34,637 bases of DNA from Candidatus Zhuqueibacterota bacterium (GCA_014728085.1 WJMF01000115.1:1-34637), one strand, 5' to 3'; counted from the stretch's first letter, positions 7,465-17,260 are shown. Numbers and translations: made by a program. Notes: generated by a model from the sequence alone, not told the origin.

Positions 7465-8577
7465 ATGCAGCGATGGTTTTTTTATTTAATTCTATATTTC
7501 TCCTTTCCTCTTTTCGCACAACCACTGGAAGAATCCCAAACCTGCAGGGAATGCCACCCAAATGCATATGCGGAATGGCAATCTTCCCGACATGCCAAAT
7601 CAGATCATCTCCTTGTTTATGGTCAGCTTTTAATTCAGAACAACAAGGAAAATTGTTATCCCTGTCATCAACCCGTCTATGCACTGGATCTTGATGAATA
7701 TGTCGAATCCAGTATAAACGAGACCTCCGTAAACTGCGATTTTTGCCATGCCGTTCGCATCGAACCCAAAGAACAGACCTATCGACTGGTTGCAGACAAC
7801 GTCAAATTCGGACCGATCAAAGACGCCATCGCCTATGCGCATCAATGCGACTATAAAGAACTTTACACCACGGCTGAATTTTGCATGACCTGTCACGATT
7901 ATAATCATTTGCCGCTAAAGCAGCATTTCTCCTCGGTCTATGATGAATGGAAAGAGAGCCGTTTTTATGAACAGGGCGTTGTTTGCCAGGACTGCCACAT
8001 GCCTGCCCGGGTAGGCAAGGCAGCCACTCTGGGCAAAATACGCGATACCATCCATTCACATCATTTTTACAACGGTGAATCCGAGGAATTTTTACATCAA
8101 TGCGCCGAGCTGCAGCTTACTGCCGTGCGCGCCGGGGAGAATATCAATATTGAACTCCTGATCACAAACCGGTCCGTCGGCCACAAGCTGCCGTCAGGCT
8201 CGCCGCTGCGAATGGTCATTTTGCAGGTCGAGGTTCAAAACGAACAGCTGCAGCCGCTGTGGAGAAACTGGTACAAGGATCCCCTTGCTGAAGATGACAA
8301 CGCGGTTTTCGGCAAACGCTTTTATTCTGCAGACAACAGGTTGGTTTTACCCTGGGAAGAGAGCGACCGGGTCATCGATAAACGCCTGATTCCGGACAGC
8401 ACCGTTACGCTGAACTATTTTATACAGGACTCTACCGCCTCATGGATAGAGGCCAAATTACTCTATCACATCCTGCCACCACCGTATGAAAACAGAATCA
8501 TCACCGGCCGCAGCACCGATTATCCGCCTCGCCAGATCAATGTCGTTAAGGAAAAAATCGAAGTGATTGCAGAATAG
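7465..8577 (+). CDS. Secreted pentaheme c-type cytochrome
   Basis: The start is ATG 7465, with CGGAGGT just upstream, giving 370 residues. A signal peptide (about 1-19, ending LFAQ) is followed by five CxxCH heme sites beginning at residues 27 (CRECH), 64 (CYPCH), 91 (CDFCH), 140 (CMTCH) and 174 (CQDCH). Additional histidines (SSRHAKSDH, HSHH) could be distal ligands. This is the arrangement of the cytochrome c554/NrfB-like multiheme family. The C-terminal half (from about 200) lacks hemes and looks like a beta-rich domain (NRSVGHKLPSGSPLRM). It is probably a periplasmic or surface electron-transfer protein. The partner is unknown. Confidence 0.88.
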   Translation: MQRWFFYLILYFSFPLFAQPLEESQTCRECHPNAYAEWQSSRHAKSDHLLVYGQLLIQNNKENCYPCHQPVYALDLDEYVESSINETSVNCDFCHAVRIEPKEQTYRLVADNVKFGPIKDAIAYAHQCDYKELYTTAEFCMTCHDYNHLPLKQHFSSVYDEWKESRFYEQGVVCQDCHMPARVGKAATLGKIRDTIHSHHFYNGESEEFLHQCAELQLTAVRAGENINIELLITNRSVGHKLPSGSPLRMVILQVEVQNEQLQPLWRNWYKDPLAEDDNAVFGKRFYSADNRLVLPWEESDRVIDKRLIPDSTVTLNYFIQDSTASWIEAKLLYHILPPPYENRIITGRSTDYPPRQINVVKEKIEVIAE

Positions 8578-8594
8578 CTGTAAAATGAGGATGC

Positions 8595-8623
8595 TTGATA
8601 AAATGTGATTCCTTTTTTATATT
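8595..8623 (+). promoter_or_regulatory. sigma70-like promoter of the M1 peptidase gene
   Basis: TTGATA (8595-8600), exactly 17 nt, then TATATT (8618-8623). The predicted start site is near 8630, 27 nt before the ATG, with GGAGAG as the ribosome-binding site between them. Confidence 0.65.
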
Positions 8624-8656
8624 TAAGCAAAAAATAAAATAGAGACGGAGAGATAG

Positions 8657-10816
8657 ATGAACAGATCGTATCGCTACATTATTTATACACTCGTGCTTTT
8701 CTGGCTCATTCTGTTGGGCTGTTCTCAACAGCAGGCTGAGAGAGTCAGAATTGTCGATCACAAACTCGTCGTTGAGCTCGATCCGGAACAGTCAAAAATT
8801 TTTGCGATCGATACCGTCCGGCTCGATACCGCCACGCTGGGAAGTGAATTTGTCTTTTTCCTTAACAAAAATCTCGACGTCGAGCAGGTACGGGTGGGTC
8901 AACAAGCTCTGAGCGTAAAAAGCGACCCCACTTTTAGCCTCTCACCATTCATCGGCGACGATGAGGAGTCGCTTTTCAGCCATTTCCATCAAAACGGCCG
9001 CCGCTATACCGTGCAATTTCCGCCCAGATTGAAACCCCAATACGTCGAAATACAATACAGCGGCACCATTATGGACAGCCTCAGCCAATCGGCATTCAGC
9101 CGCATGATGGTCGCCAATCAGACCAGCGGCTTGATTTCGCCAGACGGGGTTTTCCTCGGCGATGAAACCCTGTGGTATCCTACCATTCCCAATTCACTGA
9201 CCTCATTCGAGCTGGTCACAAAGAGTCCTGCCGGCTATCGCACCGTAACCTCCGGAGAGTTGATTTCCTGCAAGGAAACGGCTGATTCCACCTACAGCAT
9301 CTGGCAGGAAAAAAATCCCATCGATTGTATCTATCTCTGTGCCGGGGATTACCGGGTTAAAAGCGATACAACCAGCGGTATCGAGGTATCGACCTACTTT
9401 TTTGAAAATTCACAATACCTCGCAGATCAATATATCCAGGCCTGCAAATACTATCTCGATCTCTATAGCGATTTGATCGGTCCCTATGCATTCGCAAAAT
9501 TTTCGGTGGTGGAAAACTTTTTTCAAACCGGATACGGCATGCCCTCCTTTACGCTGCTGGGCAATCAGGTAATTCGCCTGCCCTTTATGACGCGAATTTC
9601 CCTGGGACATGAAATCTGCCACAACTGGTGGGGGAACGGCGTCTTTGTCGATATGGAGGAAGGCAACTGGTGTGAAGGTTTGACCACCTATTTTGCCGAC
9701 TATTACTACAAGGAACGCATATCGAAAGAGGGGGCAAAGCAGTACCGCTATGATATTTTAAAGGACTATGCCTCTTATGTCACCCACGATTCTCTTGATT
9801 CTCCCCTAAGTAGCTTCCAGCAGCGCTCAACACCTGCCTCGCGAACCGTCGGCTATGGCAAATCGATGATGGTTTTTCACATGCTGAGACAAAGGGTCGG
9901 GGACGAGCGTTTCTTTGCAACCCTGAAAAGTTTTTATCAGGATCATCTGTTCCGCTATGCCACCTGGAGCGATATACAGAACGCCTTTGGGGCCGCCTCG
10001 AACACGGAGATGCAGGAATTTTTTGACCAATGGCTGCAAAAAACCGGTGCGGTTCACCTCAATCTCGCTGAGGTTGAGCGGCAAAGCGAAGAACAAAAGC
10101 ATGTGCTTACTGCGGTTATTGAACAACAGGAGCCCTTGTTCACCGTTTCAGTCCCCATATGCATTGAACACAAAGAGAGCAGGGTGGATACACTGGTTAC
10201 GCTTGACGACAATGCGCTTGAGTTCCGTTATAAATCCGATAAACCGGTGACAAAATTCAGCGTCGATCCGGATTATTCCATTTTCAGGCGCCTGAACTGG
10301 CAGGAAATCACACCAAGCCTTTCCCAGTTTTACGGGGATGAAAATCAAATCATCGTCCTGCCGTCAACCGCAACGGATGAACAACTGGCAGCTTATCGGG
10401 CGTTGGCCAACGCACTCAACCGCAACGGTGAGGCCAGGGTTGTGGATGACGATACGGCTGTGGATTCGTTGCAATTAAGTGACGCATCGCTTATGCTGCT
10501 AGGTCATCCACAGGAAAATCAGCTTGTCGCAAAAATTAAAGATAAATTAACCGTTACATGGCAGCGAAATCTGCCCTTGCTTATGGGGCAGGAGGTATCA
10601 AAACCGGACGACTGTCTGGTTATCGCAGCAAGAAATCCCTATTTCAAACAAAAAAGCATGATCTGGCTGATGGGCAATTCACCGGCCGGCATTAAAGCCG
10701 TAAGCTCGAAACTTCCGCATTACGGCAAGTACGGATTTCTTGTTTTTACCAAGGGAAAAAATGTTTTAAAGGGAAACTGGCAGGTTCAAAGCCCGTTAAG
10801 CCGTTCATTTAAATAA
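8657..10816 (+). CDS. M1-family zinc metallopeptidase lipoprotein
   Basis: The protein has 719 residues. A lipoprotein signal ends at the lipobox LLGC (Cys about 22). The gluzincin site is HEICHNWW beginning at His318, with the downstream zinc-ligand glutamate in GNWCEGLTTYFADYY. This GNWCEGLTTY variant marks a bacterial M1 subgroup. The exopeptidase GxMEN motif of classical aminopeptidases is not present; the equivalent region reads ENFFQTGYGMPSF, so aminopeptidase activity should not be assumed. The N-terminal part resembles the M1 beta-saddle domain, and about 250 residues follow the catalytic domain. Its likely role is envelope-anchored peptide hydrolysis for nutrition. Confidence 0.88.
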   Translation: MNRSYRYIIYTLVLFWLILLGCSQQQAERVRIVDHKLVVELDPEQSKIFAIDTVRLDTATLGSEFVFFLNKNLDVEQVRVGQQALSVKSDPTFSLSPFIGDDEESLFSHFHQNGRRYTVQFPPRLKPQYVEIQYSGTIMDSLSQSAFSRMMVANQTSGLISPDGVFLGDETLWYPTIPNSLTSFELVTKSPAGYRTVTSGELISCKETADSTYSIWQEKNPIDCIYLCAGDYRVKSDTTSGIEVSTYFFENSQYLADQYIQACKYYLDLYSDLIGPYAFAKFSVVENFFQTGYGMPSFTLLGNQVIRLPFMTRISLGHEICHNWWGNGVFVDMEEGNWCEGLTTYFADYYYKERISKEGAKQYRYDILKDYASYVTHDSLDSPLSSFQQRSTPASRTVGYGKSMMVFHMLRQRVGDERFFATLKSFYQDHLFRYATWSDIQNAFGAASNTEMQEFFDQWLQKTGAVHLNLAEVERQSEEQKHVLTAVIEQQEPLFTVSVPICIEHKESRVDTLVTLDDNALEFRYKSDKPVTKFSVDPDYSIFRRLNWQEITPSLSQFYGDENQIIVLPSTATDEQLAAYRALANALNRNGEARVVDDDTAVDSLQLSDASLMLLGHPQENQLVAKIKDKLTVTWQRNLPLLMGQEVSKPDDCLVIAARNPYFKQKSMIWLMGNSPAGIKAVSSKLPHYGKYGFLVFTKGKNVLKGNWQVQSPLSRSFK

Positions 10817-10838
10817 AACCGAAGAGAACTATGCTGCA

Positions 10839-13169
10839 ATGAATATCAAATATACTCTCTTGTTTGTCTTTATTTTTATCGCTTCATGTTTGTCCGCTCA
10901 AATTGTAGATATCATCGATTTGCATCAAAACGACCAATATGGAGAACCCGCTGCGCCCTACAGTGTCGGCAGCCGGGTAATTGTTCAGGGGGTCATTACT
11001 GTGGGTGCCGGCATTTATACCAGATCTTATCTCGATATTTTCGTTCAGGATGAAACTGCCGGTATCAATATTTACGATCCCGGAAACGATCTCTTTCACC
11101 TCAAAAGCGGTAATTATGTAAGAGTTGCGGGAACCATCAAGCAATATCAGGGTCTGACGGAAATTGTCAATCCATCCGTGTCGGTATTGGCTGAAAACAG
11201 TCCCCTGCCGGAGCCCCTGGTTCTGACCTGCGATCAGCTATCCAGCTCTTTTCTCAGCGATTACAGCGAGCCGAACGAAAGCCGGCTCGTGCGTATCAAT
11301 CAGGTTCGGGTTACGGAGGCTGACCATCCTGAATACACCCTATCGGATACGAGCGGCAGCACCATACTCTATATACGCGATGCAACCGGTCTGCGCCCGC
11401 CGCCGGGAACCTTTGATGTCATCGGTATCGTCAAGCAATACGACCGCAGCCGGCCTTATACGAGCGGTTATGAAATCATTCCGCGTTACCCCGGCGATAT
11501 TATTTCCTCGGGAATCGTCTATCTGCAAGCGCCAAAAGTGACAGATCTGTCCGCGCAATCGCTGCAGGTTACCTGGACAACGGATATCGCCAGCGGTTCC
11601 GAGATCAGATGGGGCCAAACGCCTGCCATGGAGATGCCCGCGCTTACGGATACGACCAGGGTAACCGAACATAACATAACTTTGGAAGGGCTGTCTTCGG
11701 CAAGCCTCTATTTCATTCAGGCGGTATCGACAACCGCGGCTGGTTCGGCGCTTTCCGACACGATAAGAGCGATGACCGCTTCCGATGCCTCGACCGGACA
11801 AATCATTCCCTATTTTACCAAAACCATCAAACCGGAGCTGGCAGAGAATGAAATTGCCAGGGGATATACCGATCTCGCCCAAATTTTGCTGCGAAAAATC
11901 AACAATGCCACTTATAGCATCGACGCCTGTTTCTACAGCCTCACGCACGAATCGATTGCCGCTGCCCTGACTCAGGCCCATAACCGCGGTGTGCAGGTGC
12001 GTTTTATCTATGAAAAGGAGAATGAAAACAGCCTTATTCGTTCTCTGATCAACGATGAGAACATTACAGCGATCGCGGATGATTTTGGCGACAACGATGG
12101 ATCGGGATTGATGCACAACAAATTCGTCATTATCGATCACCGTGATTTCAGCAGCGCTACCGATGACTGGTTGTGCACCGGCTCTGCCAATGCCTCCTAT
12201 AACGGTATGAGCAAGAATGTGGAAAACATGATATTCATCCAGGATGAAACCCTCTGTGCCGCCTATACGACGGAATTCAATGAAATGTGGGGAAGCGACG
12301 ACAATTATCCGGACCCAACCCGATCCCGTTTTGGTGACCGTAAACGGGATAACACCCCGCACCAGTTCAAAATCGGCGATATATATATTGAACAGTACAT
12401 GAGTCCTTCCGATAACACCGAAAAAGAGATCATCGATGTGATTCAGAGCGCTGACCGGTCGATTTATTTCGCTATTTATGCCTTTACCAGCGATAATATC
12501 GCTGTGGAGATGCAGAAAAAATTCTATACTTTGCCCGAGTTGTGGTTGCGCGGGGTGATGGATTATGAAAATGCTGATTATGGTCTTTATGAAACCCTTA
12601 GCGGTGGTGGCGCTGACGGCTGGAAACCGCCGGCGGATGTGCATCTCGATCATTCGACTTTTTTGATGCACCATAAATATATGCTTGTTGACGCCTTTAT
12701 GGCGGATAGCGATCCTGTTGTAGTCACCGGGTCGCACAACTGGACAATTTCGGCCAATCGCTATAATGATGAAAATACCCTGATCATCCACAGTCCGGAA
12801 ATCGCAAACCTCTATTTGCAGGAATTTGCCTCATTGTATGAAATTTCCGGCGGACAAAATCCAATCGTCACCGGAATTAAGCAAATTGCTCAACATCCGT
12901 TACCGCAAACACCTCTTCTCAAAACAAATTATCCGAATCCATTCAATGGCAGCACCGTTATTCCGGTGCAATGGGTTGGGAATCTGACCGGGACAAGACT
13001 CGTTATCACCGATCTGCTGGGCAGGGAGGTTTATGAACGGACCATTCAGCAAAACCAGGCGGAAATTCACCTGGATTTGAGTCAGTTCGACCTTTCTTCC
13101 GGACTTTATTTCGCCAGAATTCACGCCGAAGAACTGAGTAATTCCATCAAACTATTATACATTAAATAA
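10839..13169 (+). CDS. Secreted phospholipase D/nuclease with OB, fibronectin-like and T9SS sorting domains
   Basis: The protein has 776 residues. A signal peptide ends about residue 20 (SCLSAQ). An OB-fold-like region follows (about 35-220, YLDIFVQDETAGINIY), then a fibronectin III-like module (about 230-315, VTDLSAQSLQVTWTTD). Two PLD domains carry HKD motifs, MHNKFVIID...TGSANASYNG and MHHKYMLVD...TGSHNWTISANRYN. The tail (about 685-776) is a type A T9SS sorting domain, with NYPNPFN, DLLGREVYE and SSGLYFARI. HKD pairs form one phosphodiester-cleaving site via a phospho-His intermediate. The OB-fold fits an extracellular nuclease (YhcR-like) as well as a phospholipase. T9SS would carry it across the outer membrane. 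Confidence 0.88.
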   Translation: MNIKYTLLFVFIFIASCLSAQIVDIIDLHQNDQYGEPAAPYSVGSRVIVQGVITVGAGIYTRSYLDIFVQDETAGINIYDPGNDLFHLKSGNYVRVAGTIKQYQGLTEIVNPSVSVLAENSPLPEPLVLTCDQLSSSFLSDYSEPNESRLVRINQVRVTEADHPEYTLSDTSGSTILYIRDATGLRPPPGTFDVIGIVKQYDRSRPYTSGYEIIPRYPGDIISSGIVYLQAPKVTDLSAQSLQVTWTTDIASGSEIRWGQTPAMEMPALTDTTRVTEHNITLEGLSSASLYFIQAVSTTAAGSALSDTIRAMTASDASTGQIIPYFTKTIKPELAENEIARGYTDLAQILLRKINNATYSIDACFYSLTHESIAAALTQAHNRGVQVRFIYEKENENSLIRSLINDENITAIADDFGDNDGSGLMHNKFVIIDHRDFSSATDDWLCTGSANASYNGMSKNVENMIFIQDETLCAAYTTEFNEMWGSDDNYPDPTRSRFGDRKRDNTPHQFKIGDIYIEQYMSPSDNTEKEIIDVIQSADRSIYFAIYAFTSDNIAVEMQKKFYTLPELWLRGVMDYENADYGLYETLSGGGADGWKPPADVHLDHSTFLMHHKYMLVDAFMADSDPVVVTGSHNWTISANRYNDENTLIIHSPEIANLYLQEFASLYEISGGQNPIVTGIKQIAQHPLPQTPLLKTNYPNPFNGSTVIPVQWVGNLTGTRLVITDLLGREVYERTIQQNQAEIHLDLSQFDLSSGLYFARIHAEELSNSIKLLYIK

Positions 13170-13184
13170 AACTCGGGGCAGAGT

Positions 13185-14219
13185 ATGAAAATGAAAGCTT
13201 TGGTCAAAAAGTCAGCAGAACCGGGCTTGTGGTTGCAAGAGGTTCCTGTTCCTCAAATCGGCAACAACGATGTGCTGATCAAAATCGATAAAACCGCGAT
13301 TTGCGGCACGGATCTTCACATTTACAACTGGGATGAATGGTCGCAGCGCACCATCAAGCCACCTATGACGATCGGACACGAGTTTGTCGGTCATATTGTA
13401 GACAAGGGACAAGATGTGGTCGGTTTTGATATCGGCGACCGAATATCGGGTGAGGGGCATATTGTCTGCGGCGTTTGCCGCAGCTGCCGGGCCGGCCGTC
13501 GCCACCTTTGCATGAATACCATCGGTATCGGGGTCAACCGGGATGGCTGTTTTGCTGAATTTCTGAGCCTGCCGGTTTCCAATGCCGTACATCTGCATCC
13601 GGATATTCCCTCTGAAATCGCAGCGTTTATGGATCCCTATGGAAATGCAACCCATGCAACGCTTTCCTTTAATCTGGTCGGCGAGGATGTGCTGATCACC
13701 GGTGCCGGTCCAATCGGCATCATGTCGGTGGCTATTGCCAAACATGTGGGTGCGAGAAATGTCGTTATTTCGGATATCAATGACTACCGGCTCGACCTCG
13801 CCCGCAAAACCGGCGCCACAATGGCCATAAATATCAAAAACAGTCGTGTCGAAGAGGCAATGGACGAGCTTGATATGATCGGATTTGATATTGGTCTGGA
13901 AATGTCGGGTAATGCCACGGCATTTGAATCGATGTTGGAAAACATGTATCACGGCGGCAGGATCGCTCTGCTCGGTATTTTACCCGGTTCTGCAAAGATC
14001 AATTGGGATGAAGTGATATTTAAAGGATTGATCATCAAAGGTATTTACGGCCGGGAAATCTTTGAGACCTGGTACAAAATGCAAACCATGCTGCAGAGCG
14101 GTCTCGATATTTCACCGGTATTGACCCATAAATTTCAATTCGAGGATTTCGAAAAAGGGTTTAAAATTATGAATGAAGGCAATTGTGGTAAAGTAATACT
14201 TGAACTTGATACGGAATAA
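13185..14219 (+). CDS. tdh: L-threonine 3-dehydrogenase
   Basis: The protein has 344 residues, the family's usual length. It is a zinc-dependent medium-chain dehydrogenase that oxidises L-threonine with NAD+ to 2-amino-3-ketobutyrate. The catalytic zinc site is in [14 protein letters not shown] and [12 protein letters not shown]. The structural zinc loop has four cysteines in [15 protein letters not shown], and the Rossmann motif is [32 protein letters not shown] is typical of Tdh. The partner kbl starts 18 bp downstream, completing the threonine-to-glycine plus acetyl-CoA route. It lies only 15 bp after the PLD gene, so readthrough from there is possible. Confidence 0.95.
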   Translation: MKMKALVKKSAEPGLWLQEVPVPQIGNNDVLIKIDKTAICGTDLHIYNWDEWSQRTIKPPMTIGHEFVGHIVDKGQDVVGFDIGDRISGEGHIVCGVCRSCRAGRRHLCMNTIGIGVNRDGCFAEFLSLPVSNAVHLHPDIPSEIAAFMDPYGNATHATLSFNLVGEDVLITGAGPIGIMSVAIAKHVGARNVVISDINDYRLDLARKTGATMAINIKNSRVEEAMDELDMIGFDIGLEMSGNATAFESMLENMYHGGRIALLGILPGSAKINWDEVIFKGLIIKGIYGREIFETWYKMQTMLQSGLDISPVLTHKFQFEDFEKGFKIMNEGNCGKVILELDTE

Positions 14220-14237
14220 AAGCCGGAGGGTATTTAT

Positions 14238-15425
14238 ATGTATGGCGAGATGAAAGAATATTTGAAAGCTCAGTTGGAGGAAATCAAAAACGCCGGATTG
14301 TTCAAATCCGAACGCATCATCACCACGCCACAGGGAACGGATATCAAGGTTAAGAGCGGGGAGTCTGTTATCAATTTCTGCGCCAATAATTACCTCGGTT
14401 TGGCCAATCATCCCAGGGTGTTAGAGGCTGCACATAAAACCCTTGACCAGTGGGGATATGGTATGTCGTCGGTGCGATTTATCTGCGGGACACTGGAAAT
14501 TCACAGAGAGCTGGAGAAAAAAGTTTCTGAATTTTTACTGACAGATGATACTATCCTGTATGCGGCCTGTTTTGACGCCAACGGCGGGGTTTTTGAGCCC
14601 TTTCTCGACAAGGAATGCGCTGTCCTGACCGATGCACTCAATCATGCATCCATTATCGATGGTATACGTCTGACCAAGGCAGAGCGCTTTATCTTCAATC
14701 ACAGCGATATGAACGATCTGGAAGAAAAGCTCAAAGCTTCACAATCGAAAAAATTCAGGCTTGTCGTTACCGACGGTATCTTTTCCATGGATGGTGACAT
14801 GGCCAATTTGACGGATATATGCGATCTCGCGGATAAGTATGATGCTCTGGTCATGGTAGATGACAGCCATGCCACCGGATTTGTCGGAGAAAAGGGCAGA
14901 GGTACATTCGAAGCGCAGCAAGTAAAAGACCGCATCGATCTGATCACCACCACCTTCGGCAAGGCGCTGGGAGGCGCTTCAGGCGGATGTGTTTCCGGAC
15001 GCAAGGAGATGATCGATTATTTACGGCAAAAGAGCCGTCCCTATTTGTTCAGCAATACCGTACCACCGGTGGTTGTCGGCACGACGCTGGCGGTTCTGGA
15101 CATGCTGGTTCAGAGCGGGGAATTGCGGCAAAAATTGCGACAAAATACGCGCTATTTTCGGCAACAGATCACGGAAATGGGATATGACATCAAGAAAGGC
15201 GACCATCCCATCGTGCCGATTATGCTTTATGATGAACCGTTGGCGCACAAAATGGCGGATATGCTGTTGCAAGAGGGCATTTATGTGATCGGATTCAGCT
15301 ATCCCGTTGTTCCCCGCGGACAGGCGCGTATTCGCGTCCAGATCAGCGCTGCCCACAGCCAGGAGCAGCTGGAAAAGGCAGTGTCCGCATTTGAAAAAAC
15401 AGGTAAAGCGTTAAAGGTGATTTGA
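14238..15425 (+). CDS. kbl: 2-amino-3-ketobutyrate coenzyme A ligase (glycine C-acetyltransferase)
   Basis: The protein has 395 residues. It is an alpha-oxoamine synthase-family PLP enzyme that cleaves 2-amino-3-ketobutyrate with CoA to glycine and acetyl-CoA. The Schiff-base lysine is K242 in TTTFGKALGGASGG, and VDDSHATGFVGEKGRGT is the PLP-Asp/His segment. The N-terminal INFCANNYLGLANHP is diagnostic. A good ribosome-binding site (CCGGAGGG) precedes the ATG. The gene is paired with tdh and followed after 1 nt by ptsI, so the three are probably co-transcribed. Confidence 0.95.
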   Translation: MYGEMKEYLKAQLEEIKNAGLFKSERIITTPQGTDIKVKSGESVINFCANNYLGLANHPRVLEAAHKTLDQWGYGMSSVRFICGTLEIHRELEKKVSEFLLTDDTILYAACFDANGGVFEPFLDKECAVLTDALNHASIIDGIRLTKAERFIFNHSDMNDLEEKLKASQSKKFRLVVTDGIFSMDGDMANLTDICDLADKYDALVMVDDSHATGFVGEKGRGTFEAQQVKDRIDLITTTFGKALGGASGGCVSGRKEMIDYLRQKSRPYLFSNTVPPVVVGTTLAVLDMLVQSGELRQKLRQNTRYFRQQITEMGYDIKKGDHPIVPIMLYDEPLAHKMADMLLQEGIYVIGFSYPVVPRGQARIRVQISAAHSQEQLEKAVSAFEKTGKALKVI

Positions 15426-15426
15426 G

Positions 15427-17208
15427 ATGAAAAAATACAAAGGATTAAAAATATCTCCCGGTATCGCCGGCGGTCATCTTTGTATCATCAACTCGCATCA
15501 AAACATTGAACACAACAAGATTTCACACCGTGATGTAAAATCAGAGCTGGAGCAATTTCGCACAGCATTGAATGAAACTGAAAAAGAGCTTTCTCATCTT
15601 AGTGCCCAGGTCACCAAAGAGCTGGGAAAAGATGAAGCCGCTATTTTTCAGGTTCAGCAAATGATGGTCAAAGATCCTTATTTTCTCAATCAGATCGAAC
15701 ACAAGATATCTATTGATCTCAAGAGTTTGGGTTGGTCAATTGAAGAAACACTTGAAGATGCTTATCGAACGATGCAGCAACTGGATGACAGCTATTTCCG
15801 CGAACGGATCAATGATTTCCGCGATGTTACGCACCGTTTGCTAAAGCATATCCTGGCATCAGAGCGTCAAACATTTCTTGAAACACATAAAGATATCGTT
15901 ATTGCGGCGGAAAATTTACTGCCGTCACACACGGTATCGCTACCCAGGAATAAAATTGTTGCATTTATCACCGAACATGGCGGTTTAACCGGTCATGCGG
16001 CAATTTTGGCCCGGTCGCTGGGTGTCCCCCTGGTTTCCGGTATCAGCGAATTATTCAAAAAAGCGAAAATCGGAGATGAGGTCATCGTCAACGGTTATTA
16101 TGGTGAAGTGATCCTCAACCCAACCGCAAAACAGTATAAATCGCTGCAGCGAATAAAATCAATTATTCGGGAGCGTGTTAAAGAGCGCAAAAAGATCGCG
16201 CGTTTGGTGACAAAGACGAAGGATGGTGAGAAGGTATTGCTTTTGGCCAATATCGGTTCCTTTCAGGATGCAAAAGATGCCATGCAGATGGGGGCAAAGG
16301 GCGTCGGATTGTATCGCACTGAGATGTATTTTCTCAACCGCGAAGAGCCGGCAAGCGAGGACGAGCAATATCGGGATTATAAACGTATTGCGGATTACTT
16401 TTATCCGGATCCGGTGGTTATCCGGACAATGGATTTGGGAGGTGATAAATTTCAAGCCGGAAAACCGGGACAAAAAGAGCCCAATCCTTACCTTGGGTGC
16501 CGGGCGATACGCATATCCCTGCGGCAGCCCGAAATCTTTAAGACGCAAATTCGCGCCATCCTGCGCGCCGGTGTAAGCGGCAATGTCAAGATCATGTTTC
16601 CGATGATCACCTGCATCGAAGAAGTGCATGAAATCAAAAAAATCATCGATTCGGCAAAAAAAGAGCTAAAAAAATCGAATAAAAAGTATGATCAAAAGAT
16701 GCCTGTCGGTATTATGGTTGAAGTGCCGTCCGTGGCAATCGATATAGCGTCCTATCTACCCAACGTTGATTTTATCAGCGTTGGGACCAATGATTTGGTG
16801 CAATACACTCTTGCTGTAGACCGCGGAAATGAGAGCATCAGCAACTTGTACCAGCCTCTCAATCCATCGGTACTCTTTTTGCTCAACCATATTTCTCAAC
16901 AGGCCCGTCTTTTTAAAAAGGAAGCAAGCATATGCGGAGAAATGGCCGGCACCAGCCGTTATACAGATCTGTTGCTGGGAATGGGGTATAGAAATTTGAG
17001 CATGAGCGCCCCCTTTTTACTGCATGTCAAGATGCGCATACGATCAATCAATATGAAAGAGACCACTGATATCTGGGAAAAAATGAAAACACTGACATCA
17101 GCCAGCAAAATTGAAGATTTTATCGAAAAGCATTTTAGCGATTCACTTGATGCCATGATGCTCGATTCGGGAACGTCGGGCGAGGTTGAACAAAATGATA
17201 ATACTTGA
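15427..17208 (+). CDS. ptsI: Phosphoenolpyruvate-protein phosphotransferase (PTS enzyme I)
   Basis: The protein has 593 residues. The start ISPGIAGGHLCI, the phospho-accepting His190 in GGLTGHAAILARSLGVP (E. coli His189), the PEP-binding barrel segments LYRTEMYFLNR and NPYLGCRAIR, VDFISVGTNDLVQYTLAVDR and the catalytic cysteine in ICGEMAG are all present. It passes phosphate from PEP to HPr. The residue before the active histidine is Gly rather than the usual Ser. No HPr or EII genes lie nearby, so it may serve a regulatory or partial PTS. The ATG overlaps the end of kbl in a TGAGATG arrangement. Confidence 0.93.
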   Translation: MKKYKGLKISPGIAGGHLCIINSHQNIEHNKISHRDVKSELEQFRTALNETEKELSHLSAQVTKELGKDEAAIFQVQQMMVKDPYFLNQIEHKISIDLKSLGWSIEETLEDAYRTMQQLDDSYFRERINDFRDVTHRLLKHILASERQTFLETHKDIVIAAENLLPSHTVSLPRNKIVAFITEHGGLTGHAAILARSLGVPLVSGISELFKKAKIGDEVIVNGYYGEVILNPTAKQYKSLQRIKSIIRERVKERKKIARLVTKTKDGEKVLLLANIGSFQDAKDAMQMGAKGVGLYRTEMYFLNREEPASEDEQYRDYKRIADYFYPDPVVIRTMDLGGDKFQAGKPGQKEPNPYLGCRAIRISLRQPEIFKTQIRAILRAGVSGNVKIMFPMITCIEEVHEIKKIIDSAKKELKKSNKKYDQKMPVGIMVEVPSVAIDIASYLPNVDFISVGTNDLVQYTLAVDRGNESISNLYQPLNPSVLFLLNHISQQARLFKKEASICGEMAGTSRYTDLLLGMGYRNLSMSAPFLLHVKMRIRSINMKETTDIWEKMKTLTSASKIEDFIEKHFSDSLDAMMLDSGTSGEVEQNDNT

Positions 17209-17233
17209 TTTTTATTGTAAAAATGTTTATGAT
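17205..17233 (+). promoter_or_regulatory. sigma70-like promoter of ispG
   Basis: TTGATT (17205-17210) and TATGAT (17228-17233) are separated by exactly 17 nt. The -35 overlaps the stop codon of ptsI, and the predicted start site near 17240 precedes the ispG ATG at 17261. Confidence 0.65.
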
Positions 17234-17260
17234 GATGGCTTGAATCACGAAATATAGGCC

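Noticed and set aside
11340-12791. 483-codon open frame on the minus strand opposite the PLD gene
   Set aside because: It is antisense to a well-supported multidomain protein and shows no recognisable motifs; length results from codon bias of the real gene.
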